From NCBI RefSeq assembly GCF_000711225.1, contig NZ_JOMG01000002.1, positions 260,501 through 324,500 on the forward strand: 64,000 nt of DNA, in the 5' to 3' direction. The position numbers were made by a program, and so were the translations under genes. Under the pieces are notes generated by a model. It saw only the letters and a program-made list of their open reading frames with translations, was not told the origin of the DNA and searched no databases. Source of the DNA: Pelobacter seleniigenes DSM 18267. Lineage in GTDB: Bacteria; Desulfobacterota; Desulfuromonadia; Desulfuromonadales; Geopsychrobacteraceae. Shown here in pieces: positions 1-8,132 of this stretch. Within the stretch, counting starts at the first letter, position 1. Each line of letters begins with the position of its first letter.

Positions 1-123
1 AGTTTGGATGATAGAGGATAACACCCTTATTTCACAATAATTTGTCCTGAAAAACGGAGGTACTGGCCAGGCGGTGAAAAACTAATTCTGGCATTTTGTG
101 TCGAAGCGCAGTACATTTTATGC

Positions 124-1587
124 ATGAGCGTGATAGAAAAACTCACTTCCGAAGAGCGCCGTTTTTTCGAACTGGTCAGCGCCGCTGCATTCAGCAATCC
201 CTTCGGCGCAGAACGCGATCGACTGGACGAGCAACTGGCCGGACTGACCGGCGGGTCGCGCCCGCAGTTGCAGGCCGCCATCGCGTCGGTGCGAGAACGC
301 ATCCGGACCCTACAAAGCGTCGGCAAGGCCAACCTGCCCCTGTACGCTCCCGAGGATCGCAAAGCTCTCGCCCTGGGCCTGCTGTTCGAGCAGTTTCACC
401 TGTATATTGACCAGTTTGACCGTTTGATCCAAGAGCAGATCAAGGCAGGGGACGAACCTTGTGCGGTGCCGTTTTCGGGGGAGTTGCTGACGCGCCTGCG
501 GGAGTTCGGCTTCAAGGCCGACGAAGCACGCCACTACTTTGCCTTTTTCTACCAGCTGCGGAGAGCCTTTTTCTTCATCAGCCAACTGGCCGGGACCAGT
601 CCATCCATGTGCCAGCTGCGCTGCAATCTCTGGAATAATATCTTTACCCACCAGGCGCAGCGCTATGAATCGGCCCTGTGGGACCGGATGGAGGATTTTT
701 CCACCCTGCTGCTAGGTGAGACCGGAACCGGCAAAGGGGCAGCAGCGGCGGCGATCGGTCGCTCGGGCTATATCCCCTTTGATCCAAAAACCGCCCGCTT
801 TGCCGAGAGCTTTACCCGTAACTTCATCGCTATCAACCTGTCCCAGTTTCCGGAGAATCTCATCGAGTCGGAATTGTTCGGGCATAAAAAAGGCGCCTTT
901 ACCGGCGCGGTGGACAATCATCAGGGAATCCTCGCCCGCTGTGTCCCCCATGGAGCGATTTTTCTCGACGAAATCGGCGACGTGACCGTGCCGGTCCAGA
1001 TCAAACTGCTCAAGGTGCTGCAGGAACGCAGCTTCAGCCCGGTCGGCAGTCATGTCAACAAACCGTTTCGCGGCCGGATCATCGCCGCGACCAACCGCCC
1101 CTTGGCTGAATTGCGCCGCCAGGGCAGTTTTCGGGACGACTTCTACTACCGACTCTGTTCCGATGTTATCGAGGTTCCACCCCTGCGCCAACAGCTCGCC
1201 GAAGATCCCGCCTCCCTGGAGCCCCTGTTGAAAAGCGTGCTGCAGCGGATTCTCGGCCAGGCCGAGCCCGATCAGGTGCGGGACATTCGCAGCGCTCTGC
1301 AGCAACATTTACCCAGCAACTACCCGTGGCCCGGCAATGTCCGCGAACTGGAACAGGCGATCCGCCGCACTCTGCTCTCCGGCCGCTACACGGGCGATCC
1401 CTTCGCCACCCCCACCGCCCAGGAGAGCCTGCCGACCCTGGTCGCAGCAGGAGAGCTGAGCGCCCGGCAACTATTGTCCCACTATTGCCGCCAGCTGCAC
1501 CAACGCTACGGCAGCTATGAAGAAGTGGCCCGCAGAACCGGCCTCGACCGCCGCACCGTCAAGAAACATATCCAGGATCAGGACTGA
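124..1587 (+). CDS. sigma-54-dependent transcriptional activator
   Basis: Bacterial enhancer-binding protein of 487 residues that would use ATP hydrolysis to open sigma-54 promoters. The AAA+ domain carries a Walker A GETGTGKG near residue 198, the sigma-54 contact loop GAFTGA near residue 257 and a Walker B IFLDEIGD near residue 279. The last 40 residues form a helix-turn-helix of the Fis/RtcR kind (EEVARRTGLDRRTVKKH). The first 190 residues are not a response-regulator receiver and I do not recognise them, so the input signal is unknown. The ATG at 124 has no clear Shine-Dalgarno sequence. It is transcribed alone and is convergent with the EamA gene that follows. Family assignment is secure; target genes cannot be told from the window. 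Confidence 0.93.
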   Translation: MSVIEKLTSEERRFFELVSAAAFSNPFGAERDRLDEQLAGLTGGSRPQLQAAIASVRERIRTLQSVGKANLPLYAPEDRKALALGLLFEQFHLYIDQFDRLIQEQIKAGDEPCAVPFSGELLTRLREFGFKADEARHYFAFFYQLRRAFFFISQLAGTSPSMCQLRCNLWNNIFTHQAQRYESALWDRMEDFSTLLLGETGTGKGAAAAAIGRSGYIPFDPKTARFAESFTRNFIAINLSQFPENLIESELFGHKKGAFTGAVDNHQGILARCVPHGAIFLDEIGDVTVPVQIKLLKVLQERSFSPVGSHVNKPFRGRIIAATNRPLAELRRQGSFRDDFYYRLCSDVIEVPPLRQQLAEDPASLEPLLKSVLQRILGQAEPDQVRDIRSALQQHLPSNYPWPGNVRELEQAIRRTLLSGRYTGDPFATPTAQESLPTLVAAGELSARQLLSHYCRQLHQRYGSYEEVARRTGLDRRTVKKHIQDQD

Positions 1588-1626
1588 TCGGCGCCCCTCC
1601 CCCAAAATAACTTTACGGTGCTTCGC

Positions 1627-2508
1627 TCAGGAGCGCCTGACCGCCAGTGCCACATTGGCAACAAAGATCAGCAAAGCCCCGCACCAGCCGGCCAGGGTCA
1701 GGGCGGGTTCGGCGATCAGCAGCGGTCCGAGGATAGCGGCCAGCAGAATTCTGGTCGAGGAGATGATCGAACCTTCCACCGCCGTGACATACAAAAACCC
1801 GTAGGTGATCAGATACTGGCCGAGAATCCCGGCCAGGGCGCAGCTGCCCAGAAAGAACAACTCCGTGGCATCGGGCAGAAAAATCGCCTGATGGAACAGA
1901 CTGAAGATCAGCACCGAGCCCAGCCCGAACATGAAGAACAGAATGGTCTGCGAATCATGATGGCGGCGGCTGACATTCAGGTAAATCATCGCCACCGCCG
2001 CGGAGATCCCGGAACCCAGCCCCCACAGATTGGCCACCCCGAAGTGAAAATCATCCGGGGCAAGGACCATCCAGATCCCGACAAAGGCCATCACGACAAT
2101 GCCCATGGTCACGGGATCGCGCTGCCCGCGCAGAAAAAACCACGAGAACACGGCAACGAATAGCGGATAGGTCATATTGAGGATATTGGCCTCGGCGAGC
2201 GACCCCATATCCACGGCTTTGAAGAAGCAGAACACCGCGATACTGTTGGCCACGGCTCGGCCGATCAGCAGCTGATACTTGCGTGGCTTAATACGTTGTT
2301 GCTGCAGCGCCATGGTCGCCGCGACAATGACAAACCCGAGCAGAAAACGGGCAAAGACGAAATAAGCCGAATCGATGACCACATAGCTTTTTGCCAGGCG
2401 GATGATCAGGGTGGCCAGATAGAAAAAAAATGCGGAACAGAAAATAGCGAACCAGCCAACCAGCTGACGGGACAGCTGGGGCCGGGCAAAACGAACCCGA
2501 GCATTCAT
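1627..2508 (-). CDS. EamA/DMT-family transporter
   Basis: Inner-membrane protein of 293 residues with about ten hydrophobic segments and the duplicated five-helix layout of the drug/metabolite transporter superfamily. The stretch VANSIAVFCFFKAVDMGSLA, with LNMTYPLFVAVFSWFFLRG after it, is typical of EamA half-domains. Likely an exporter of a metabolite or amino acid; the substrate cannot be inferred. The ATG at 2508 has only a weak ribosome binding site. It runs convergent to the sigma-54 activator with 39 bases between stop codons and divergent from the downstream dehydrogenase. Confidence 0.88.
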   Translation of the reverse strand: MNARVRFARPQLSRQLVGWFAIFCSAFFFYLATLIIRLAKSYVVIDSAYFVFARFLLGFVIVAATMALQQQRIKPRKYQLLIGRAVANSIAVFCFFKAVDMGSLAEANILNMTYPLFVAVFSWFFLRGQRDPVTMGIVVMAFVGIWMVLAPDDFHFGVANLWGLGSGISAAVAMIYLNVSRRHHDSQTILFFMFGLGSVLIFSLFHQAIFLPDATELFFLGSCALAGILGQYLITYGFLYVTAVEGSIISSTRILLAAILGPLLIAEPALTLAGWCGALLIFVANVALAVRRS

Positions 2509-2735
2509 GTGAGATATCTTTCAGAAGAAAAGAGGATATGATTTTTATAACGAAATCGGTCCGGAAAAGAAAGCCCGATCAGTCCCGGTGCTCGGACCAG
2601 CCGGCCTGGTATACTGAAAACAAGCCAGGCTGCCAAACAGAGCGAGGGCTCGTGGCAGGTGCCCGCCTCACCGCCATCGAACAGCCCGGCCGCAGGGCAG
2701 CATGGCTACAAATTCATGCGAAAGGAGCATCAGCA

Positions 2736-3398
2736 ATGAAACATGTCGTCCTGACCGGAGCCAATCGGGGAATTGGCCTGGCCCTGGCCAAACATTATCA
2801 GCAGGAAGGCTGGCGGGTCACCGGGGTGTGCCGGGAATCCTCCCCCCAACTTGACAAAGTTGCCAGCCAGGTGATCTCCCCCATTGATGTGACCGACCCG
2901 GCCAGCGTCGCCCGCCTGGTCAGCGCCCTGCACGGGCAGACCATCGATCTGCTCATCAACAATGCCGGCGTCATGCAGAATGAAGTTCTGGGCAGCATCG
3001 ACTTCGATTCCCTGCGCCTGCAGATGGAAGTCAATGCCTTTGCCCCGCTGCGGGTCAGCGAGGCGCTGCTGCCGAACCTGCGCAACGGCAGCAAGATTGC
3101 CAACATCACCAGCCGTATGGGGTCGATTGCCGACAACGATTCCGGCGGCCGCTACGGTTACCGGGCTTCAAAAGCCGCCTTCAACGCCTTAGGCCGCTCC
3201 CTGGCCATGGACCTGAAACAGCGCGGCATCGCCGTCGCCCAACTGCATCCGGGGTTTGTCAAAACCCGCATGGTCAACTATGGCGGCATGATTGAACCGG
3301 AGGAGTCCGCAGCAGGGTTGGTGGCAAGAATCGCCTCCCTCAACCTGGATAACAGTGGCTCTTTCTGGCACAGCAATGGGGAAGAACTCCCATGGTGA
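2736..3398 (+). CDS. SDR-family NAD(P)-dependent oxidoreductase
   Basis: Cytosolic short-chain dehydrogenase of 220 residues. The Rossmann nucleotide site TGANRGIG is at residues 6-13, the NNAG structural motif near residue 76, the catalytic Ser in the ITSRMGS stretch, and the Tyr-Lys pair in YGYRASKAA near residue 144. The C-terminal HPGFVKTRM is typical of the carbonyl-reductase-like (sniffer) branch. I chose the ATG at 2736 because AAAGGAG lies 8 bases upstream and the Rossmann strand starts there; an in-frame upstream extension to 2538 has no family resemblance. The substrate is unknown. The gene is followed by the first copy of the foldback repeat. Confidence 0.9.
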   Translation: MKHVVLTGANRGIGLALAKHYQQEGWRVTGVCRESSPQLDKVASQVISPIDVTDPASVARLVSALHGQTIDLLINNAGVMQNEVLGSIDFDSLRLQMEVNAFAPLRVSEALLPNLRNGSKIANITSRMGSIADNDSGGRYGYRASKAAFNALGRSLAMDLKQRGIAVAQLHPGFVKTRMVNYGGMIEPEESAAGLVARIASLNLDNSGSFWHSNGEELPW

Positions 3399-3530
3399 AA
3401 TGAACAAAGAATGACCGCTCGGGGATTCCCGGTGGGAGGGAACGACAAACACTTCCGCATGGTCTATCCGGTTGCTGAAGAAGTCCATCCCTGGCCATTT
3501 CCAAACCCGGCGGAGAAAAGCGCGCTGTCC

Positions 3531-4058
3531 TGAATGTCGCTTGTTTAAGCAACTTTGCAGTAAACTCGGGACTGTCCCCAGGGTCATCGGGGGCTGTCCC
3601 AAGAGTTTGCGGGCCATGAAAGCCGTAGCGGTTAGCACCGCAAAGACCTGGGACAGCCCCCGTGCGGGGACAGTCCCGGTTTTGCTGCCAGCGACTCTTA
3701 AACCAGTGTCCCGTACGGTTAGTTCTCTATTCCAATTTCGGTCCTTTTTGCCGCTGTCTACGTTCTGCCTTCTCGGCTTAACCTAGTTTTCATCCGGAAA
3801 CGGCCCTTTTCCGCTGTGGCGGTGTCAATCTGCGGGTTTTCTTGTGCGGCGTAAAGGACTACGCCTCCGCGCATCCCCTTGATGTCCTTGCCACAACGAA
3901 AAATTGCTCGTTTCCAATCTGAAAACTTAGCCGTTGCCCTTCGGAGTTTCCGGATGGCAACTAGCCTAAGCTAGGCTTGCTGCGGCCCGCCTTGACAGCA
4001 ACAAAAATGACTCAAAATTAATACAAATAATTAACCGAACGGGACACTAGCGCCATTC
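3531..4058. repeat. foldback repeat copy 1, interrupted by a 344-bp element
   Basis: First of three copies of a roughly 184-bp palindromic repeat; the others are at 13988-14171 and 35037-35220. It consists of 3531-3704 plus 4049-4058, separated by the insertion at 3705-4048. Internal arms include GGGACTGTCCCC pairing with GGGGACAGTCCC and GGGGGCTGTCCCA pairing with TGGGACAGCCCCC. The flanks CGCGCTGTCC (3521-3530) and AGCGCTGTCC (4059-4068) match at 9 of 10 positions, which looks like a target-site duplication. No protein is encoded. Confidence 0.88.
3705..4048. mobile_element. nested 344-bp foldback element (MITE-like)
   Basis: Inserted near the right end of repeat copy 1. Its ends AGTGTCCCGTACGGTTAG and TTAACCGAACGGGACACT form an imperfect inverted repeat. 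Removing the segment restores the uninterrupted sequence seen in copy 3 (CTTAAACCAGCGCCATTC). A strong internal inverted repeat pairs 3777-3801 with 3946-3970 (21 of 25 positions, including CATCCGGAAA/TTTCCGGATG). If the true ends are 3707 and 4046, the flanks are CCAG and CTAG, a possible 4-bp duplication. No transposase is encoded, so any mobility would be in trans. Confidence 0.75.
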
Positions 4059-4106
4059 AGCGCTGTCCTCCACCTTACAAAATCAATGATTCTGAAAGGC
4101 GTGATT

Positions 4107-4153
4107 GATTTTGATCGCCCAGCCATGGGCTCGGCAGGCTGCTAACAGCCTGC
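4107..4153 (+). repeat. short dispersed repeat, copy A, with terminal hairpin
   Basis: A stretch of about 50 bases starting ATTGATTTTG, containing CCATGGG, and ending in the hairpin GCAGGCTG-CTAA-CAGCCTGC (4134-4153). It aligns at roughly three quarters identity with the reverse complement of 33528-33585. The hairpin resembles the abundant CAGGCTGTTGAAAACAGCCTG-type intergenic palindromes of this bacterial group. It lies directly upstream of the small gene at 4199 and overlaps its probable promoter region: a TATAAT box sits at 4154-4159. Confidence 0.6.
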
Positions 4154-4198
4154 TATAATGGAAGTACAGCCATAACCAGCCTTGATTGGAGGTAAGTT

Positions 4199-4369
4199 AT
4201 GATTACTATTTCCTTGAACAGCAAAGAAAAAGAGATCCTGGAGCAGACCCTGTCCGCCAGCCTGGATCGGTTGCATGACGAAATCTATCATACCGATTCC
4301 ACTGAATACCGTGATCGCCTGAAAGAGCGCAAAGAGGTGCTGCAAAAAATCCAGGGGCAGCTCCAATAG
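4199..4369 (+). CDS. small conserved-looking protein, 56 residues
   Basis: Short open frame encoding a charged, mostly helical protein (MITISLNSKEKEILEQTL at the start, ending KEVLQKIQGQLQ). The ribosome binding site TTGGAGGTAAG is excellent, 6-8 bases before the ATG, and a TATAAT box lies about 40 bases upstream. The sequence reads as two amphipathic helices linked by an HTDSTEYRDRLKERKE segment, as in many small deltaproteobacterial proteins of unknown function. There are no cysteines and no membrane segment, so it is probably cytosolic. It is convergent with the YibE/F gene. I do not assign a function. Confidence 0.72.
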   Translation: MITISLNSKEKEILEQTLSASLDRLHDEIYHTDSTEYRDRLKERKEVLQKIQGQLQ

Positions 4370-4503
4370 CAGAGGGAACGGCCCACCCACCCTTGCCCGG
4401 CAATTGCCGCTTTCGAATCACCGGCTTGGCTGCAAAGCGGTTTTGCCGTGGCAAGGAAGAACCACCTTTGAAAAGCCGCTGCACAGAACCGCCGGCGAAA
4501 CGC

Positions 4504-5697
4504 TCAGTCATTGATTTTGTGCGGGGTGGGAAAGCGCAATTTCCCGCGCCATACCTGAAAAATTCCCTGGAGTTCCCCCTGATAGAGCCACGCCGCGATC
4601 ATCGCGGTCAACGGTGCCACCATGACCAGGCCGATACTGCCGACCAGGGTCCGAAAGATTTCCGCCGCCACCATTTTGAAATTAAGAATCCGCACCAACG
4701 AAGTATCCTTGGAAACAAACAGCATCAACATGGTCAGATAACCACCGGAATAAGCCAACAGCAGGGTTGTCGTCATGGTGCCGACCACCGCCCGGCCGAC
4801 ATTGAAGCCGGACCGAAGCAGGGCGGTCAGGCTGATGTCCGGCTTGGCCTGTTTAACCTCATACATGGCTGCCGCCACATCCATGGCAATATCCATGGCC
4901 GCACCGGACGCCCCGATCACCACCGCGGCATAAAAGATCTCCCGCATATCCAGATTATAATGACCGGAAAGAACCAGCGTTGGGGCGAATGGAGCCGTCA
5001 TGCCATTGACCTGGAGCAGGTCGCCAAACAGCAGAGTCAGCAGCAAAGTCACCGCCAACCCGGCCAAGGTTCCAAAGGTTGCTGCAACTGCTTTGCGGGA
5101 CCAGCCCCCAACCAGGAAAATAATCACCGCCGTCAGCAAGGTCAGCGTCACCCCGGTCAGGATCAGGGGGTTCTGTCCGGCCAGCAGACCGGGCAGCAGA
5201 TACTTCCAGAGAATCGCCACACTGGCGATGAAACTGAGCAGCGCCTTGAACCCGACCGTTCCGGCATAAAGCAAGAGCAGCAGCACAAACAGCCCGAACA
5301 GCCGGGCTTCGCCCCCCTGCCGGTACTGGCTGATGGTTTTCGCATAGCTGATGTGCCCCTGGGCGACACGTGCAGCGATCACTGCGGTGTCGCCCGGGCT
5401 GTACATTTCGTCGATTTCCAGAGACCCGATCAGGGAATTGTCCGCCTCGACAACCTCCCCTTTATGACTGCCGCCAGTTACCAGCAGGGTCACTTGCTGG
5501 CTGCCGAGATGACCGACGCTGGAGCGAATGACCTCGGCGTTGTCGACGGCGGTCACGACCCCGCACAATTCAAGGGCCTGATCGTCCTGAGCAGGGGCTT
5601 CTCCCCTGCTGAACCAGGCCGCCCCCATGGCCATCAGCAGAAGCACCATCAGCCCCAAGCTTGCTTTGTGCAGTTTTGTTCTTTTTCTTTTTGTCAT
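4504..5697 (-). CDS. YibE/F-family multi-pass membrane protein
   Basis: Membrane protein of about 397 residues. A signal-anchor is followed by a roughly 100-residue extracytoplasmic domain, then about eight transmembrane helices. The phrases VVIGASGAAMDIAMDVAAAMYEVKQAKPDIS and TLVGSIGLVMVAPLTA are typical of the YibE/F family, whose biochemical role is poorly defined. An ATG at 5697 and a TTG at 5709 are both possible starts; the ATG is preferred, but neither has a strong Shine-Dalgarno. It lies downstream of the alkaline phosphatase on the same strand, with a strong hairpin between them, so co-transcription is uncertain. Confidence 0.88.
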   Translation of the reverse strand: MTKRKRTKLHKASLGLMVLLLMAMGAAWFSRGEAPAQDDQALELCGVVTAVDNAEVIRSSVGHLGSQQVTLLVTGGSHKGEVVEADNSLIGSLEIDEMYSPGDTAVIAARVAQGHISYAKTISQYRQGGEARLFGLFVLLLLLYAGTVGFKALLSFIASVAILWKYLLPGLLAGQNPLILTGVTLTLLTAVIIFLVGGWSRKAVAATFGTLAGLAVTLLLTLLFGDLLQVNGMTAPFAPTLVLSGHYNLDMREIFYAAVVIGASGAAMDIAMDVAAAMYEVKQAKPDISLTALLRSGFNVGRAVVGTMTTTLLLAYSGGYLTMLMLFVSKDTSLVRILNFKMVAAEIFRTLVGSIGLVMVAPLTAMIAAWLYQGELQGIFQVWRGKLRFPTPHKIND

Positions 5698-5710
5698 TGC
5701 TTTTACCAAC

Positions 5711-5740
5711 AGGGCGCAGCGGATCGTTCCGCTGCGCCCT
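5711..5740. terminator. hairpin between alkaline phosphatase and YibE/F genes
   Basis: Perfect 13-bp stem AGGGCGCAGCGGA / TCCGCTGCGCCCT with a 4-base loop. On the minus strand the tract after it is only GTTGGTAAAA, so termination may be partial. It could serve as an attenuator or mRNA-processing hairpin between the two genes. Confidence 0.6.
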
Positions 5741-5778
5741 GCCCTTTTCTGATCAGCAAAATGTCGCGCTTTTTTTCA

Positions 5779-7203
5779 TTACTGCGCCATGGCCACCTGC
5801 ACATCGCTGAGCTGGAAATGCAGTAGATCAGCCAAGGTCCTGGCGATTTCGGTGTTGTCTTTAAAGCCCATGAACTGCATGGCCCCGACCCCGACGGCGC
5901 CCATGGGAATCTGTGTGCCGGTATGGGCAAAGGTCGTCCACTCAACATTGGCGCGTTCGCTGAGGATATGCGCGACAGCCACCTGGGTCGGCGAATAGGA
6001 CCCATAGAGAGCAGCATCTTTGGCACCGGTGTCCTGCTGTTTGGCGGCAGCGATCAGCCGTTGTTTCTCGACCGGGGTCATATCGGCCAGGCCGAAGCGC
6101 TCGGCAACGATGCGCAGATAGGCATCGACATCGCCGGTGTAAACCTTATCCATGACATCTTCGATGGAGGCTTTGGTTGCCTGCACCGCAGTCATTTTCA
6201 GGAAATAGTTTTTGGCAAACCCCAGCCCCAGGCCACCGGTTTCATGGTCGCCGACCAGAACAATCAGGGTCTCTTCCGGGTATTGCTGATAAAATTTCAG
6301 CGCGACCTTGACGGCATCATCCAGAGCCAGGGTGTCATAGATCGAACCGGCGATATCGTTGGCGTGACAGGCGTGGTCGATACGCCCCGCCTCGACCATG
6401 AAGAAGAACGGCTGGTGATGACTCTGCAGCACCTCGATCCCCTTCTCCACCATCGCGGACAATGCCGGAGACTGACTGTCTTGAGCGTTGATCCGGTCGA
6501 GTTCATAAGGCATGTGCGAATAGTTTAACGCCGCAAAAACCTTGGCGTTGGCCTGCGGCTTATACGCCAGGAAAGACCCCGCAGCCTGTTCCCCGACAAA
6601 GGTCTGATAACCGCTGTCGGCCATTTCCATGACCAGGTCTCGCGAATCTTTGCGTTTTGATTTGAACGCGCCCCCCTGTTTGACGAAATGACGGAAACCG
6701 CCGCCGACCAGGTAATCGACGCCGCTGTCCGCCATATCGGCAGCAATCTCATTTTCCGCATCGCGGGAGATGTTGTGCGCGGCAAAAACCGCCGGGGTGG
6801 CATGAGTCAGCCGGGTGGTGGTCGCGATTCCGGTGGCCCAACCCTGTTCCCGGGCGGCTTCCATCAGGCTTTTGACGACCCGGCCGTCAGGGAGTTCGCT
6901 GATGATGCCGTTATTGGTTTTATATCCGGTCGCCAAAGCGGTTCCGGCCGCGGCAGAATCGGTGACCAGAGTGTCGCTGGAATAGGTGGTATTGATCCCG
7001 ACCACCGGCATCTGGTTCATGGCCAGCTTCAGGCGGGGATTGGCGGCAACCTGCTGGGCATAATATTCAGCGACCTGCCGCTGCGAGGCCCCAAGTCCGT
7101 CACCGATGAAATAAAAGACATACTTCGGTGTCGCGGCTAACAGCTGACCGGCTCCGAGCAACAACAACAGCGATGCTAACAATAGAATTTTTAACCGTTT
7201 CAT
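5779..7203 (-). CDS. secreted alkaline phosphatase
   Basis: Periplasmic phosphomonoesterase of the alkaline phosphatase superfamily, 474 residues as read from the ATG at 7203, which has AGGGAGGT just upstream. The N-terminus MKRLKILLLASLLLLLGAG is a signal peptide ending near LLAA. Metal site 1 is in FIGDGLG, the nucleophile Ser is in VTDSAAAGTALATG, and the GDHETGGLG and HTGTQIPMGAVG motifs supply metal-binding Asp/His residues. The protein has few cysteines, unlike disulfide-rich enteric PhoA, and is closer to the Bacillus/Vibrio type. No recognisable Pho box was seen upstream. It hydrolyses phosphate esters, probably for phosphate scavenging. Confidence 0.94.
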   Translation of the reverse strand: MKRLKILLLASLLLLLGAGQLLAATPKYVFYFIGDGLGASQRQVAEYYAQQVAANPRLKLAMNQMPVVGINTTYSSDTLVTDSAAAGTALATGYKTNNGIISELPDGRVVKSLMEAAREQGWATGIATTTRLTHATPAVFAAHNISRDAENEIAADMADSGVDYLVGGGFRHFVKQGGAFKSKRKDSRDLVMEMADSGYQTFVGEQAAGSFLAYKPQANAKVFAALNYSHMPYELDRINAQDSQSPALSAMVEKGIEVLQSHHQPFFFMVEAGRIDHACHANDIAGSIYDTLALDDAVKVALKFYQQYPEETLIVLVGDHETGGLGLGFAKNYFLKMTAVQATKASIEDVMDKVYTGDVDAYLRIVAERFGLADMTPVEKQRLIAAAKQQDTGAKDAALYGSYSPTQVAVAHILSERANVEWTTFAHTGTQIPMGAVGVGAMQFMGFKDNTEIARTLADLLHFQLSDVQVAMAQ

Positions 7204-7382
7204 CAACCTAACCTCCCTGAAAATACCTGGATGCAATGAGAGAACCTTCCGAACTGACCGTGCTTTATACGCAGTGAATACCCCACAGGTTAGGCTGGGG
7301 TTAGCATATCAATAAAAAACGGTGTAAAGATGTCCCGGCCCCTCGCTCGGCGCAAAGAAGAACCCATTCCTTGTTTCTGGGC

Positions 7383-7410
7383 TTGACAGAAAAATCTCAA
7401 CCGGTATAAT
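7383..7410 (+). promoter_or_regulatory. sigma-70 promoter of the rubrerythrin gene
   Basis: Perfect TTGACA (7383-7388) and perfect TATAAT (7405-7410) separated by 16 bases, 45 bases before the start codon at 7456. The match implies strong constitutive transcription. No obvious repressor palindrome overlaps it. Confidence 0.85.
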
Positions 7411-7455
7411 CGCGACCAATTTTGTAATATTTTACCCTATGAAGGAGTTGCTCCA

Positions 7456-8007
7456 ATGAAGAGATTTGTCTGTACGATTTGTGGTTATGTTCATGAAGGG
7501 GACTGTGCACCGGCGGAATGTCCGCAATGCAAGGCTCCAGCGGCTAAATTCACCGCACAGGATGCCGGCGCTGCCCTGCAGTGGGCCGACGAACACCGCA
7601 TTGGCGTTGCCAAAGATGTTGATCCGGAAATCATCGAAGGCCTGAAAATGAACTTCACCGGCGAGTGCACCGAAGTCGGCATGTACCTGGCCATGAGTCG
7701 CCAGGCTGACCGTGAAGGCTACCCGGAAGTCGCCGAAGCCTACAAGCGGATCGCCTGGGAAGAAGCCGAGCACGCTGCCAAGTTCGCCGAACTGCTGGGC
7801 GATGTCCTGGTTGCCGACACTCAGGCTAACCTGCAGGCCCGGGTCGATGCCGAGCATGGCGCCTGTACCGGAAAAAAACAACTAGCCACCCGCGCCAAGG
7901 AACTCAACCTTGACGCTATTCATGACACCGTGCATGAAATGTGCAAAGACGAAGCCCGCCACGGCGCCGCTTTTGCCGGCCTGCTCAAGCGTTACTTCGG
8001 CAAATAA
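7456..8007 (+). CDS. reverse rubrerythrin (NADH peroxidase-type)
   Basis: Cytosolic peroxide/oxygen-detoxifying di-iron protein of 183 residues with domains in reverse order. An N-terminal rubredoxin-like Fe(Cys)4 domain ([12 protein letters not shown] and AECPQCKAP) is followed by a ferritin-like four-helix domain with the iron ligands [28 protein letters not shown]. In classical rubrerythrin the rubredoxin domain is C-terminal. The family passes electrons from NAD(P)H via rubredoxin-type partners to reduce H2O2. A GAAGGAG ribosome binding site precedes the ATG. The gene stands alone between a strong promoter and a strong terminator, consistent with a highly expressed oxidative-stress protein in an anaerobe. 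Confidence 0.93.
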   Translation: MKRFVCTICGYVHEGDCAPAECPQCKAPAAKFTAQDAGAALQWADEHRIGVAKDVDPEIIEGLKMNFTGECTEVGMYLAMSRQADREGYPEVAEAYKRIAWEEAEHAAKFAELLGDVLVADTQANLQARVDAEHGACTGKKQLATRAKELNLDAIHDTVHEMCKDEARHGAAFAGLLKRYFGK

Positions 8008-8050
8008 AGTTATTTCCCGCCCCTATCCGGGCCGGATCATTTGCGCTGAA

Positions 8051-8094
8051 AACACTTCAGCCCCTGCAGTTTTGCAGGGGCTGAAGTGTTTTAA
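8051..8094. terminator. bidirectional rho-independent terminator
   Basis: An 18-bp perfect stem (8051-8068 with 8073-8090) and a GTTT loop, followed by TTTTAAT on the plus strand and preceded by AAAA for the minus strand. It ends rubrerythrin on the plus strand and the dctM-containing operon on the minus strand. Confidence 0.9.
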
Positions 8095-8132
8095 TCCCCC
8101 CGTAGGTCCAGGAAAAGCCTTCTTTCAACTGC

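Noticed and set aside
61-123. TGGC-containing stretch upstream of the sigma-54 activator as a possible sigma-54 promoter
   Set aside because: The GG and GC doublets are not at the required spacing (TGGCATTTTGTGTCG lacks the -12 GC).
2538-2735. In-frame N-terminal extension of the short-chain dehydrogenase
   Set aside because: The Rossmann strand starts at 2736 with an ideal ribosome binding site; the extension has low-complexity, non-family sequence.
3570-3690. Repeat copies as a possible small-RNA gene or CRISPR-like unit
   Set aside because: Extensive palindromes could fold as RNA, but the flanking direct repeats, dispersed location and nested insertion fit mobile foldback DNA better; there are no spacers or cas genes.
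4393-5826. Long plus-strand open frame of 477 codons opposite the YibE/F gene
   Set aside because: Shadow frame: rich in Gln, His and Arg with no domain character, antisense to a well-supported membrane protein.
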